This document shows, piece by piece, positions 11,666-24,530 of a stretch of DNA of 64,000 nucleotides; position 1 is the stretch's first letter; each line of letters starts with the position of its first letter. Origin of the DNA: Heterobilharzia americana. Its lineage: Eukaryota > Platyhelminthes > Trematoda > Strigeidida > Schistosomatidae. The stretch is from positions 45,808,934-45,872,933 of the forward strand of contig OX104127.1 in the NCBI GenBank assembly GCA_944470555.2, in the 5' to 3' direction. Below the pieces are notes generated by a model. That model was not told where the DNA came from. It did not search any database and was given only the letters and a program-made list of their open reading frames with translations. The translations under genes were made by a program, and so were the position numbers.

Positions 11666-14600
11666 TATGGAGTCTTCACGAGAATGAGGTAGCAGTTTCA
11701 TAAACATTGGTGCTATAAACTGTATTCAGTTCGTATCGAAGAGATTGACAATTTTTTAACGCTGAGCTTGGTACACTGAAGAGGCACTAATGCCACCATT
11801 CAAGAGACGTTGGGGAGCTTGTAAGTTTGGGACTAGTGTCCAACCAAAACAGTAGAGCACAGTCAAGAATCGCGTTATTACTAGTGCAGATCTATATAAT
11901 GTCGCCATGTCACCAGAGTACACTGGATTCAGTGGTTATGAGAGATGGTGTATAAAAATGAGACTGGTATATTTGGTTGTACTGATAGTAGTAAGTAATT
12001 AATAATCACTACTCTTGTTAGATGTTTTTCAAAATTGAGGTAAATTCATTATTTTATATATCATAGCAGTAAATATATAACATTGAAGTGACTCATTTTG
12101 CTTTACTTTGCAGCAGTACGCTTTGCAAAAATTAATGAAAGCAATACTCACAAGAATTATATACACTGAAATCCGACTTGCGACGACTATTCGACATAAA
12201 AACAGTCGGAAACCAACTTGGATACTTCTCATTCGCATGAATATGTTTAACAGAATAATTAGAAAGTAAGTAGATAAAGTATCATCTCACTATATGAGCT
12301 TTGGTTGTATACTGAAGTATTAATGAACTTGTTTTAGTAAATGTTACTGTTCAGCAGTTATCCGTTAAGGATGTGGTCAGAACCTGATAGTTATTTTCCT
12401 TTACATTATTAGAGAGTACAGCTTTACAGGACTGTTCGATAAATTAAGAAAAATCTGCTTCTATTTATTTAGTCTGCTTTTTCAAAGAAAAATTATGCCT
12501 ACACCATATTCATAAGATATAGGTTTTCTCTTTATCTAATACCGCAAATATACACAAATTACCCGGTGTATTTGACTTCTTTTATGTTTATCATTTCTTC
12601 TTTTCACGTATGTGTGCACACGCATATTTTTATCCGTAAACTACGCGGAATCGCTATTACCATTGTAACTACTATAATGATTATGTGATAGCTAAATTTT
12701 TTTCTTATAAACATATATATATACTTACCCTTCATACTCTTATTCGGAACAATTCTTCCCTCGAAAACTAACATGAAATCGTCAGTGATTGGAAAGCTTA
12801 TTGGCCAGCCGAATACTAGAACTACTTTTAAATTCGTATATATTACAGGCTTTTGACAACCGGCTGAAAGGCCAATGGGCTAGTTGAACTAAATAATATT
12901 TATTTGATTTATTATCAGTTTTAAAACTATGCCACACTCAATACTTTGCTCTCGTAACTAGTCTGTCGTAGGTTACTCTATGTAAAAATGTCTAGAATAT
13001 GGTTTCTAATAATTAGGGTTTATTTGCATATTTTGTTCCAATGAAAGAACCCCTAGTGGCCTTAAAATTAATTATTGGTGTCAACTAATTCAGAGTTAGT
13101 GCTAACCATTTTTGCTTCGTTCACCTGATTAGATGCATAGACACTATGTTAGAATATTATAAAATGGCAATAACAGTCTGTACTTTCAGTGTTTTCTCCC
13201 AACCACTGTTTATCATGTCTGTGTTTGATGATAACCTTTGTAATGACACTATAATCACCAAAATGTTATCGCTTTTAAAAATAGAATGTTGGTACTTGTG
13301 CTGCTAGTCCACTAAACTCTTTGAGTTTACCTTTTTTTTAAACATGGTTGCATTTTGTTTTGATCAGTGTTGTCTTCTTTATATATATATATCATCACAG
13401 TGATTTATGATTTCGAAGTAATGAAACAAGAGATCTGTCTTCACTTTCTTTTGTACCTAAAACTTATTTTTCTCACTAATATATTATAAAAAGTAGATTC
13501 TTCACTATTATCATGTTATCTCACTCTTTAACCGTTTTTCTTGACTTTTAAGCAGTAACTTATGCAAGATTTATTATAATGTTTATTAGTCTCATCTAAA
13601 TCATTGCAGCAGTTATTTTTCCCTTTGTTTACAATGGTGTTTGGTGTCTTCATTCATGTGTTGTTGATCTTTAACTTAACTTCTCTTTACTTACAATTCA
13701 TTCATTACGGATTAAATATCTTATTATTCCCCCAATCCGGATAGCCTTCAAATATTACCTTTCTGTCGTAAGCTTTTATGTATAACACGAGGATTAGTGT
13801 AAAGTGCTAGTTCTTCAAATTTACTTCTCGTAATTTCAACCTTTCTCACAACCTCAAACTGCTTACAGAGTTTAAAAGGCGTTTGTGAAAGTAGTATCAA
13901 TATCATATACTGTAAATGTTGTTCTCCGTTGTCACACTGCTTTTTCTTGTTGCTCAGGCAATTTTTACTTTAGATTGTGTGGTATTTTTACGCCTAGAGG
14001 ACTGGTTCTTCTCTTCTAAGCCTTCTTTCTGGTTTAAAGATTTTCTTTGGCTGTGAATTAATTAAGCGCCCCAATGTTCTTCTATTATATAGATAATTAT
14101 ATATGCAATTATTTCCTTCATACATATTAAAAAGATTACAATCGGCATTGTACTTGTTTTGCTTGTAGATGTGCATAACGGGAGTAGCACGATCCTTATT
14201 TATGCTACAATAAGTTGTCTACGTCTTAAGAAAAGATTTTTCTGAACTACACATGCTTCCTTCATTCGAGTGTTGGCCTTAGGAGCTAAGTGTGGCAACC
14301 AGAATTTTCCTGGGATCTTAGAAACATTAAGATTTCTACCGATAATAACTACACAGCTTGAGAGCGCAAGATTACGCAATGTAGACTGTTTTCACCGCAC
14401 CAACTAAAATCTGTAAGTGATTTTTGTTGATAAAAGTAGTGGATGAGACTTCATTTGGTAGGAATAATTGCAGTAATATTTGGTTGGGGATACAGGTTTT
14501 ATATGTAAGCTAGAATTTTCAGAATGGAACAAGATTTTGAGAACCGATAGCTTCTGGCATATCAGCACGATAAAGAACGCGTCTTTAAGCTAGTATTATC

Positions 14601-14690
14601 CAAAGTCAGACATTAATGCAATATTCGAGAATTCAAAACAACATAGGAATGATGAAACAAACAGTTAGGAACTGAGTAAAAGTGAATAAA
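11666..14690. other. Intergenic, no gene seen
   Basis: Three kilobases of AT-rich sequence with short TA runs near 12,715 and 13,380. A weak inverted pair (attggccagccg near 12,801 and its partner near 12,866) is visible. No coding frame is supported. Confidence 0.5.
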
Positions 14691-14989
14691 TTACGATGGT
14701 TGAGCATCATTTTCTGGCGTACACAAAACTTTTCGGTTACACACTGATGTTTGCTTTGGTAAGTCAGCTGCTATGTGTGTTGGTCCGACCAAGTGTTCCC
14801 ACTTATCAGAGACTTCCATGCGCTCCCACAACCTGTTCATCCCCGCAACTATATCTTCAGTGAATGTTAAACCTGTGACTTCAGTTCTTGAAGGATCGTT
14901 TTCGTTTGTTACTTGACAAAGATCAGTTTCTGCTTTTAGTAATGTATTTGGAAGATTAACTTTCACCGCATCATCTGGATTCACGATAA
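14691..14989 (-). CDS. Probable terminal exon, minus-strand host gene 2
   Basis: On the minus strand an acceptor with a good branch-point-like sequence (tttctactaacgcag) precedes base 14,989. The frame is open for 98 codons to a TAA at 14,691-14,693. The peptide is acidic to neutral with no repeats, begins IVNPDDAVKVNLPN and contains an amphipathic-looking part (EDIVAGMNRLWERMEV). It ends NDAQPS. The entry phase is 1. This does not fit the phase-2 exit of the exon at 18,721, so if they belong to one gene at least one exon between them is missing from my model. No family was recognised. Confidence 0.5.
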
Positions 14990-16429
14990 CTGCGTTAGTA
15001 GAAATCAGTTAGGGAAAGGAACTATATTTACAATAAATGCGTATACCTAGGTTTTCTTATTACTTTACCTGCCTATTTGGCATGAGTGGTGCATTTGTAC
15101 TGTCGAGTTTGCCAAAAGTTGTGATCCCGTATAACAGTTTCAAGAGATGAGAAGTGTAGATGAGCGTTATGAAAATTTAGCTAAATTAACAATTTACTCT
15201 TGAATAATAAATATCACATCCCATTTGTACAATAATTGAGGACCCGGTGACTTAACCTAAGTAAAATAGGCAAGGCTTTTTAACTGCATTATCGAAATAA
15301 AGAGCAAATAACCTAAAAAACATTTATCTTACCATCAATAAAAAGGATACAAGCTGTGATTGAAATTTCGTCAATAGCGAACTTTGTATTCGTAAATCTT
15401 TCGTAAACCAATAATTTCTTTCTTGAAAAAAGATATAAAATCCGGTGAAATATACTAATCAGTGTTATAATATTTGTTTTATGCAATCCTCATCACTTCG
15501 CTGGCTACAGTTCCGTCGAGATAGATGAAATAACAATCTATTCGTCGTTCTTATTTGACTCCACCAACTTAATTTTGCTGTTCTGGGTCTACGCAAGCTT
15601 GAGCGTTCTGTAATACATACTGCTATGGATGAGATTCACAATACTTGTAATAATTTAGTAAAACACTAAGTGGGTATACAGCAAATAGTTTACTGGTGAT
15701 ATGTTAATTTGGATTTTACACGCATTCGGGATTGAACAACGATAATCAACCGCATGCATTTGTCGAGGAAATTTTAAAAGGTTTAAAGTCTTAAATGTTT
15801 TATCTTGAAATCTTCAAAGTAAAGCAGAGTAAAAACTCACGAGTTAGAAAACAAAACATGGGTGATTCTGAGACTGGTACTGAACTATATTACGTAAATT
15901 CTCTTATAATCACTATTGGTTGTCTAATAGACCAAAACAAAGCTAAGTGGTTCAGACGGACAACCACGGGTTTTATGGACTGGTGCTAAAAACGATAGCG
16001 ATTTTCTGAAGAAGTACATGTAGTTTAAAAATCGCAGATCCAACTTGCAAACATACGTTTAAATACATAGGATCATTTAAAAACATTATCGAACAGCACA
16101 GACAATTAGAATGTTTTGTAAACTACACTATCAAAAAGAGTGGTTTTAACACCAGATCATTATTGGAAGTTGAGGTCACTGGCAATATTCGTCGACTAAT
16201 TCACTTCATAGAGATGAAGTGTTCACACCAACTTCACCTGCCTGACTGGTCATGGACGTGCATTTCCTACATGTTCATTTGGTCCTAACAAAAATGAGAT
16301 CTGACACCACTGTCAAACCATTTAAGTTGCTAAACGTCAAATCAAGACAAACGCAAACGAAAAAAAGTCGTACAGAGCCAAAAATGTATAAAAGCAAATT
16401 TTAAAAAATGTGATTTGAGGATTACGATG
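14990..16429. other. Intron or intergenic, no gene seen
   Basis: AT-rich, no supported coding frame. A 64-codon plus-strand ORF at 15,795 has no motif and no splice context. Confidence 0.45.
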
Positions 16430-16970
16430 AAATAAGCAACGGATGCAATCGTGCCACTGCTATGGGTTCTGAACCAAATCACCCATAGCCTCCAACCATC
16501 GGTTCTGGTTGTCAAGCGGGAATTTACAGTTCCCCATTAGGCTTACACAGATGGTCAAAAACTATTTGGACTGACGTCACGTTTTAGTTTGGTTTTCATG
16601 AACATAACCGTATTTGCGGTTAACGAGGAAACAGTGGGGAAGATGGCGATTCAGCAAACGTAACATATGCTCCAGCCACCTCTAATGACGAAGTCGCCAT
16701 TACCTTGAATGATCGTTTTCATAAGCGTACAACGAAGGGGAACAGTATTGTGTTGTATGACGGTTCTGGATAGATATTTCAAAGCTCATTGGATGCACAA
16801 GCGATTTAGTTTGCTAAATTCCGATCAAGGTTTTCTTGCCAACATCAGTTTACCCAGGAATAAACTGTAGGAAATCGTCCTATAGGTGAAAGCGTCAGTT
16901 TTCAATTAGAAATAACTAAGGTACATGGTAGGTATCAGTTCTGTAGCATTCTCTTGCATCTGAGGGATAA
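16430..16970 (-). mobile_element. Family A element, degenerate 3' fragment
   Basis: The conserved family A 3' block is recognisable near 16,440-16,600, followed on the minus strand by badly decayed RT C-terminal sequence. It is more diverged than the other copies; the right boundary is uncertain. Confidence 0.5.
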
Positions 16971-17796
16971 AAAAGATACTGCGGCGCTTCGGTTCCCGCT
17001 AATCATAGAATCGGATCGTTAACGATCTTATATAAGATTAATCATGCAGTAGAAATCTTGCCAGCCGTACAGGCATGACAAATTTGAGTGAAAAGGATGT
17101 GTAAGCGATTACAATTAACGTCTAGTGCAGTCTACTGGAGCAATAATTCTACGTAAACAAATAGTGGACCGGCTCAGTTCGTCCATCTGCCTTCTTTGAA
17201 AAGTTGAGAAATTCAAGTTTATCAGGTCTTTGCCAGAAATTTAAGTGAGGCATTATATCAACACAAACTATATATGTCATAACACTTATATCCGGTATAC
17301 ACGTTAAATTAGAAAGTTGACAGGAAAAGGAATTTACTCTTATGATGCAGTACACTTTCATGTATGTGTACATTAGTGCATTGAAGAAATGCATCTAAGC
17401 AGTTTACATTGCGAAAATTCTCCCAACAAAGTTTATACAAATTTTGTGAAAACGTTTCGTTGACGAACAGAAAATCACTTATTCCTCCAATTGTTATCCT
17501 TTAGGCAGCTAGCCAATAATATTTTATCACTTTTTGAGGAGGGTCTGATCGTTCTAACACTTCGAGCTTTCCAGCCATTCAAAACCTCACCGGATTAGTT
17601 TCAAATGAAATGTAGGTTAGATAGGAGTGGTCAGTAATAAGGATTGCTGCGAATGTTTCCATAATATTTTAAGAAATGAAAAAATAAATTTTCTGGGCAA
17701 AATGGGTATGATGAAGTTTATTTGTTAACCAAGAGCGAACCTGACCGACTGAACAAACCGCAAAGCGCATATACAACATCCTGATTGTTAAAGTTG

Positions 17797-17859
<63 letters not shown>

Positions 17860-18180
17860 CCTCTTGATCATGTTGATAACAGGGTTATGTTTCATTGGCC
17901 GGAGGGCTCAACTAGATTGTACTAGAGGGGTGACGCGGAGCTCTTAAATGGGAACCCGGTGTAGCTGAAGTTTTGCCATGACCCAACTTAGTAACACAGC
18001 ACAACCATCATCTATAGTCATAGTTTGATATCCGTGATAACCCTCAGTTTGACTGCCTCCAAATCCAACGAATAAGAAACATCAAGAATGTCATCTCTGA
18101 AACGAATAACCTGTGATTAGAAGATTAATTCAAATCCCGGAAAACAGAACATTTCTGTAGACAGTAGTCCGAAGAGTAGC
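16971..18180. other. Non-coding with TA microsatellite
   Basis: No supported gene. A minus-strand open frame near 17,150-17,266 preceded by tatatag could be an exon (ending EPVHYLFT), but its phase fits neither neighbouring exon of host gene 2. Confidence 0.4.
17800..17853. repeat. (TA)n microsatellite
   Basis: About 26 perfect TA units, followed directly by aaaacattcc. Confidence 0.95.
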
Positions 18181-18214
18181 GAAACTTGCGAGGATTTAGG
18201 ATCTGTAAAACTTC

Positions 18215-18440
18215 ATAATGGAAAATCTGCATTCCTGTTTCATATATTCTCGTCTTGTGAAGCTGTGGCCCAATGCTTTAGACACTCGAATTCCAACTGA
18301 CGGGCAGCAGGTTCGAACTCCGTCCCACATACGAGGTCCAGGGAGCCAGATTTTATTATAAGTCCTCACACAACAGGCGTAGCCTATTACCCACTGCACG
18401 GACGTGCGCGACATTGCTGAGTGTATTTTGATATTCACGC
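18215..18440 (+). mobile_element. tRNA-derived SINE-like repeat
   Basis: The plus strand has an A-box-like gtggcccaatgctttagac near 18,265 and, about 45 bases on, a B-box-like ggttcgaactcc near 18,310. This is the internal promoter layout of a tRNA-derived SINE. Schistosome SINE-like repeats of the Sm-alpha type are known to carry hammerhead ribozymes; I looked for CTGATGAG with a partner GAAAC and did not find it here. The boundaries are approximate. Confidence 0.5.
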
Positions 18441-18720
18441 CTACTTAGGATGCATATTGCCGAAAACCTGTGAATCAGCAACAAAAGTATAACAATATAC
18501 GACAATCTACACAAGAGAATTAGTGACGGACAAAACTTTTCGACCGAACACAGTTCAATTTCTGCAAATATTCATAGCTACTGGTAAGCAGTTCAAATAA
18601 ACACGATTTAGCAGCTGAATGATAGTTCAACTGAATTCGGTCGCTTCATACATCAAGCGGAAATAAAAGAGACGAACAATGAAATAATTATATTCAATAT
18701 AGTATGGAGAGAGTAATTAC

Positions 18721-18937
18721 CTTGCGAATTTCAACTTTGATTGGTGATCTTCTAATGTAGTTTTCTTTTCCAACAAGTCGGCATTATGTTGAGCTGTAAG
18801 CTGTTTCAATCCTTTTGATAATTGTTCACATTCCCGTTTCAATCTGTCTTCTTCAAAGAGTAATTTCCTTAATTCAGTCTCAGCCGCGCCGACAGCTAAC
18901 TGGAGATTCATTTGTGGCGATTCAATAGACCGGTGGT
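18721..18937 (-). CDS. Host gene 2, coiled-coil exon
   Basis: Minus-strand exon of 217 bases between acceptor gtatcgtttag and donor CGCAAG|gtaatt. The entry phase 1 completes a GAC codon with the last base of the exon at 21,299. The frame is open throughout and encodes a charged, Leu-rich helix with heptad character (ETELRKLLFEEDRLKRECEQ and continuing to LEKKTTLEDHQSKLK). It exits in phase 2. A small coiled-coil protein of a complex such as the kinetochore is conceivable, but no family signature is seen and I do not assign one. Confidence 0.68.
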
Positions 18938-19407
18938 CTAAACGATACAAAATGGATAAGGAATGAATTTGATAGTAAATAGATACATTAAGTGGGATCA
19001 ATATCGGAAGGGAAATGATTAACGTTTTCAAACACTATACATATTTCACTATATTTTCAACTCATTATTGTATCAACTTTTGAGAGTGGTCTGCAGCACA
19101 AATACACAGATTTCTAGTGCCACCGGTTCACAAAATCATAGCATTTAATGGCACGTGATAATCTTAATTTAATCACTAACAAAAGTATTGAAACCCAATA
19201 TGACGAGTCACGCCTAACGTTGACATGCATTTTTCGCAGTGAAGTCAACTATTGACTTGACTATTGTGAGTATTTGTGGTCTAAATTGCTTTTATAAAGT
19301 TTTATGCATTACAACTCAGCTCGGATACAGAAGGATCGTTTTGCATTTGCCAACTTGCATCATCTCGTGCGCCAAATGGCAAGATATCCAATTACCAGTT
19401 AAAAAAT

Positions 19408-20070
19408 AAGTGCACTGCACTACAATCCGTTTCATCCTGTTATACGGCTGACATGGTCGTTAAGAGTAGAAGATATGAAGAGACTACAAGTTTCTGACTA
19501 TAGGAATCTTTGTAGAGCTGCTCACGTGTGGTGGAATTACCGTGTAAGCGACTTAGAAGTTAGCTGAAGGGTACAAGACGAGTCGGTCGATGGGGTTTTG
19601 AACCTTCAGCGACTGAGGTGACTTGGGCATGTGTTGCGCATCGCCTACGTCGATGTAAAATGCTAGGGAAGTTGTATTAGGTTTGGAGAGCGCACAGGAT
19701 GTTCAGACTAAAACGTGACATCAGTCTACCAAGTCTCTGACTCTGATCTTAGCCGTGTAAGGAGGTGTAAACTGCTTGGTCGGCGTCCTCAAGATAATGA
19801 AAATTAATGGATGGATAAACTTGGTAACGCGGTTGAAAACCGATCAAATTTACTCTTTGACGTTTTTCTAAGCCTGAATGCTTTGACTAACTTTGATTTT
19901 CAAATTCTTTTTCCTCCTATACACCTTTGTCTACTTTGAAATAAGTCTTTTTCTATCCATCTGTTTTCTGCATGGTACTGTGTAGTGTGGCAGCTTGAAC
20001 CGAAGCACTTTTGTGCGAGGTTCTAATTTGATTTTGTTTGTCTGGCTGCCTATCTTAGAAATTTTTTCAT
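19408..20070 (+). mobile_element. Family A element 3' end, plus orientation
   Basis: Plus-strand RT C-terminus in pieces: TIRFILLYG near 19,422, the block around VSDYRNLCRAAHVWWNYRVS near 19,490, then LNLQRLR-LGHVLRI near 19,600, followed by a pyrimidine-rich 3' UTR. Several stops. It sits in the first intron of host gene 2, antisense to that gene. Confidence 0.65.
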
Positions 20071-21298
20071 GTCACTCAAGTGATTAGTGCTGCACAGTTA
20101 ACTTGTACCCAGACATATAGAAATATTATCTTATATGTATATTGCATCTCAATGATATTTAAAATGATTCCGGTGGGAACCAGGGTTACGCCCGGTGAGT
20201 ACAATTTGCATTTTGAGTGTTCCATTGGCTACTTTTCTTTATTCCTAATGTAAAATAAAATTACAACCCAACTATGGAGATCTGAGATGTTGTTTCTTTC
20301 TAGGGCGAATTATGCTTGTAGGACAAATTAACGCTGCTTTGCATACTTGTAATAAACAATAATTATGATACTCTAAACATCTGTCGACATAAGTTATCAC
20401 CCTGTTTTGAAGCGGCAGATGTAATGAAAAATCAGGCATCAGAAATTCAGACGCCTCATGCATTTGGAGAAAAGGATTTTGGTCTTGGTAAAGATTCAGA
20501 TGCCACATGCCACACTTTGGTCATAGCATATAACGGGATGAATATAGTAGTTTATTTCGTTTTTTGTGACATAGTCGGTATTGTGCCGTTTGTAACAATG
20601 TTCTGAAAAAATTGCCAATATTATATTCACAACGCTAGTAAACTCATCTTTCACTTTATCCGAGCTGTAGTAGGTAAGTACCTATGCAGAAACTGGATAT
20701 TTACAAATATTCTAATCATTCTCAATTTCCAGTCTCATTCAATCAGAAAGTGTACACGTGACTGTCAAGTAGGATTCAGGTACAGAGTGCTTTGGGTTTT
20801 AAGAGTTCACGCTACACTAATATCTATGATACTGTTATCGAATACCCTGCTAACAACAGAAATAAATATTGGAGATGTTGGTAATCTTCAAGAAACATAA
20901 TACTGTTGTTACACCAAGTGCAGACAGTAGTATTTCATCTAGACCTGAAATGGAATTGTAGAACTAGTTGCTTTTCGTTTGGCAGCTATTTAATTAACGC
21001 TGGGATGAGAAAATATCAACGAACAAGTCAATGAATACTAACCACATCATGATAAGTATCTATCGCTGAAGCGTCTGATATTAGCACAAACTGTGTCAAG
21101 AGAATATAAGTTAGTTCATTATTGATAATACTGATATCTGCGACCCGAGTTATGTCCAGTCTTCTTTTCCATTTTTAATATTTTAAGGTTTGAGTACAAC
21201 AGCTCTCAAATTGATAATGCGATCTTAAATTGGAAAAAATAATTTAAATATGACGATAAAATGCAACGAAAAGGTGACTGAATACCAAAAATGCTCAC
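20071..21298. other. Intron 1 of host gene 2, remainder
   Basis: AT-rich; no additional coding frame with splice support seen on either strand. Confidence 0.45.
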
Positions 21299-21416
21299 CC
21301 GCATTCAGGAGTTCGTCCAAGTGATTAAGATGATTCGTCTTTAAAGATGATACATTATTCACATATTTTTCCACGATACCCTTGATCATGCTAACGTGCT
21401 CATTCAAAGGAACCAT
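21299..21416 (-). CDS. Host gene 2, first coding exon
   Basis: The minus-strand ATG at 21,416 opens 39 codons beginning MVPLNEHVSMIKGIVEKYVN and ending LLNA. One base then precedes the donor GCGG|gtgagc, giving phase 1. The spliced codon with the 18,937 acceptor is GAC, keeping the frame open through both exons. The peptide is predicted helical, consistent with the coiled coil that follows. The start is the first in-frame ATG seen; upstream sequence to the gap shows no better one. Confidence 0.62.
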
Positions 21417-21816
21417 TGCTCAGATTGCAGATGTCAGGAAGGCAATTCACATCTTATGGAAAATCATTGAATAAATACCATTAGTGGTTAAGAAAAAAGA
21501 CGATTTTGATTGATTTGACATTAAAAATGATACGAAATAGAATATATTTTTAGCCTACGACTATGAATGACATGAAAATAAAACATATGTTCATGCACCT
21601 AATATATAGAACATAAAAAGAGGTTGATCAGAAATCGAAGCGCCCACTATCACTTGAACATGGTGCTACTTACGACTCAAATTAAAGCAGTTACCTAGTG
21701 TTAACTTAGGGTTGACTCAAAAGTTCATGGAAGAGTATTTCACAAAGCAGTAAGTGCACTACAATAATCCTCAGCTCAGAACAGTCCTATTATTTTGTAT
21801 CCTAGTATAAGTTTGG

Positions 21817-22257
21817 NNNNNNNNNNNNNNNNNNNNNNNNNNNNNNNNNNNNNNNNNNNNNNNNNNNNNNNNNNNNNNNNNNNNNNNNNNNNNNNNNNNN
21901 NNNNNNNNNNNNNNNNNNNNNNNNNNNNNNNNNNNNNNNNNNNNNNNNNNNNNNNNNNNNNNNNNNNNNNNNNNNNNNNNNNNNNNNNNNNNNNNNNNNN
22001 NNNNNNNNNNNNNNNNNNNNNNNNNNNNNNNNNNNNNNNNNNNNNNNNNNNNNNNNNNNNNNNNNNNNNNNNNNNNNNNNNNNNNNNNNNNNNNNNNNNN
22101 NNNNNNNNNNNNNNNNNNNNNNNNNNNNNNNNNNNNNNNNNNNNNNNNNNNNNNNNNNNNNNNNNNNNNNNNNNNNNNNNNNNNNNNNNNNNNNNNNNNN
22201 NNNNNNNNNNNNNNNNNNNNNNNNNNNNNNNNNNNNNNNNNNNNNNNNNNNNNNNNN
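21817..22257. other. Assembly gap (N run)
   Basis: 441 undetermined bases. The sequence on the right of the gap starts inside the 3' block of a family A element. Confidence 1.
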
Positions 22258-22960
22258 AAAGATGTCAAGAAATGAATACACCTGCGCCACTGGAACCAAT
22301 TTCAGCCAAGGATCTCAAACAATCGATTCTCAACCAGGCACTTTGCACTTCCCTGCACGACTCACATCAACACTCAGAATATTCTTGGGCTCGTGCGACT
22401 TCTTGATGTGGCCATCTCAGTCATCTTCCGATCTAACCCTACATTAATTGACATTGCACTTTGACGTAAACAGTGGCTTAGTATGCCTAACCTATTGATT
22501 GATCATACAGTGATTCCACTATTTGTGAGCTACGCTACGATGACACCTGTGGCCAAAAACCTGTGATGTTTTCAGTGTCCGAGCCATAGCCATGTAATAG
22601 GATAGAGAGGACTGTAGTGCAGTACACTCGTCTTTTAATATGCGATATATCGTCCGCGCTAGATATGAAGTATATTGGCTAATACAGAACGGGTTTTTTG
22701 TATTTGAGTTGACATTTTTTCGGCATGCTATCTTCCAAGTTGAGTCAAATCAATTGTCAGCCAATGATATTTCATCACTCGAAAATCCGCAAGTGGGGTG
22801 CTCTTTGACTATTCGTTTTTATGGTAGTCAACAGCATGCCCTACGGGCTAAACCTTTAGTAGTTGACATTTACGTTGGCCCGAACGACGTGTGAAGTCTC
22901 AGGAATGATACCAGACAGATGTCGGACTTTTGATAGAATTGCATTAAATCAAGCTGCCAC
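22258..22960 (-). mobile_element. Family A element fragment
   Basis: Starts at the gap with the conserved 3' block (gaatacacctgcgccactgg). On the minus strand it continues into degraded RT C-terminal sequence near 22,560-22,640. Closest visible relative in the window is the copy at 36.5 kb, which shares gatgtcaagaaacgaatacacc with one change. Confidence 0.6.
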
Positions 22961-23079
22961 AACCTGAAACATTAAAAGAGGGCGTAAAATATTCAGAAAA
23001 GATGTAACAGGAGACAGAATAAATAAGGGCTAGTAAAATTTCAGAAATTTCGAAGACAATTAGGAGCGAATAGGTCTGC

Positions 23080-23600
23080 TCCACTGTGATTAGGTTTGTG
23101 ACATGTCATCGAGTTATAGAACATCGACTGCTAACATTTAGATTACCCTAAACAGGAGACCTGTATTCCTTTACAAAGCTTAGGTCAATAGTCATATGTA
23201 ACGCATGTGTTTGTCTAGCAACCTACAACTAGCCTCAACATTACTCATTGTGATCATACCACAAGTGAGTGGTACCATGGAGACACCAATGACCAAAAAG
23301 CTGTAATCCGCTTGTATCTTCGACCTACAGTGGTCACATCTCAGCCGTAAAGGACAGAGGAGACTACTGCATAGTACACTCGCCGTTCGATAGAGAGCAT
23401 GATCTTCCTTATGCCATAGATGCAGGGAACTCGTGTGCTAAACAGGATTTTAAATCAATATTTTGTGGCACACTAGTCCATTGGAACTGATACAACTTTC
23501 CAGGTAGGTGAAATAGCCAACAAACTGCGTTAATTGAACACCTGTTCTTAAAGTAGAAATAGGTGCAAGACGGTCTCGAAGCTTTATTTTGCATTTCAGA
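23080..23600 (-). mobile_element. Family A RT fragment, degenerate
   Basis: Minus-strand remnant with recognisable RT C-terminal blocks near 23,270-23,400 and the upstream block near 23,480-23,510; no open frame remains. Confidence 0.5.
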
Positions 23601-23639
23601 GAGGCACGAAGCATGTCAAACACTCAGATTTCAGTTTAA

Positions 23640-24530
23640 GGCGTTTTCTTTTATTCTTCACGAATATGATTGTTATAGGAGCGCCATAAGTTAACCAGAT
23701 GCTCGTTAGGCTTAAGCAAGATAAAATCATTGTGGGAAGGACGTCGCACACAAGTGCATCGGTCCAAGTTGCCAAACTTTACAGTACTACACACAGAACA
23801 GGTGGACAGAAAAAGTGATATTAAAGTAGACAAAGTTAGGAGAGAATAAACAATATGAAAATAAAAGCTAGTGCAAACATTCAAGCTTCAGACGATAACA
23901 AGGAGTGAATACATCTGCACCATTGTGACTGATTTTCAGTCATGTCACCAACAGTCCTACTTCCAATGACCATGTCTCATAGCTGCGTAACAGGAGAGAA
24001 CGGACTGCAGCCCAGTGTACTCGTTCTTTTGATAGATAGTCAGATATCTTGGCAGTCAGAGCCACAGGTGACGCAAGTTGGCAAATGCCATACAGGTCTT
24101 CTGTCTCCGAGTTGAGAATACGACAGCAACCAGCCCATTCGGACTGATGCAACTCCGATAGTGAAGTGGTTGGCACATCCTACCACTTCACTCCCTTTCA
24201 TTAAACTTGGAGTAATTTTAGACCGGTCGTGCAGCATTATCTTACATTTGATAGGTGTGAAACGCATGCGAAACATATTCAAGTTTCTGCTCTGCACTTT
24301 CAGAAGACTACGTTTTGTCAACGAATTCACCTGGCAGGAAAATATCGTCTGCATATTCCAAGCCAACCAGATGACCTTCAACGAATAGATCAATCCCTGT
24401 GAAGTCAGATAAACCTAAGGTTACGCCCATTAGCACGTCGATAACGTAGTTAGATAGGAACGGTAGCAGTGTGCATCAGTTGTGGACATCACTAGTTGTC
24501 ATCAATTCAGATACTTTTTCAGTAAAACAC
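23640..24530 (-). mobile_element. Family A element, 3' half
   Basis: Contains the 3' UTR (23,640-23,960, with gagtgaatacatctgcacca) and then, on the minus strand, a decayed RT from about 24,490 to 23,980. Readable blocks include MRFTPIKCKIMLHD and SEVVGCANHFT, matching the family motif SEVVECVDHFTYL of the 2.7 kb copy. Frames are broken. Confidence 0.62.

Noticed and set aside
17149..17266. Possible exon ending EPVHYLFT
   Set aside because: Acceptor tatatag is plausible but the phase fits neither the 18,721 exit nor the 14,989 entry; kept only as a remark.
18196..18438. 80-codon minus-strand ORF
   Set aside because: It overlaps the tRNA-like A and B boxes of a SINE-like repeat and has no splice or motif support.
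21771..22406. Open frames spanning the N run
   Set aside because: They exist only because undetermined bases contain no stops.
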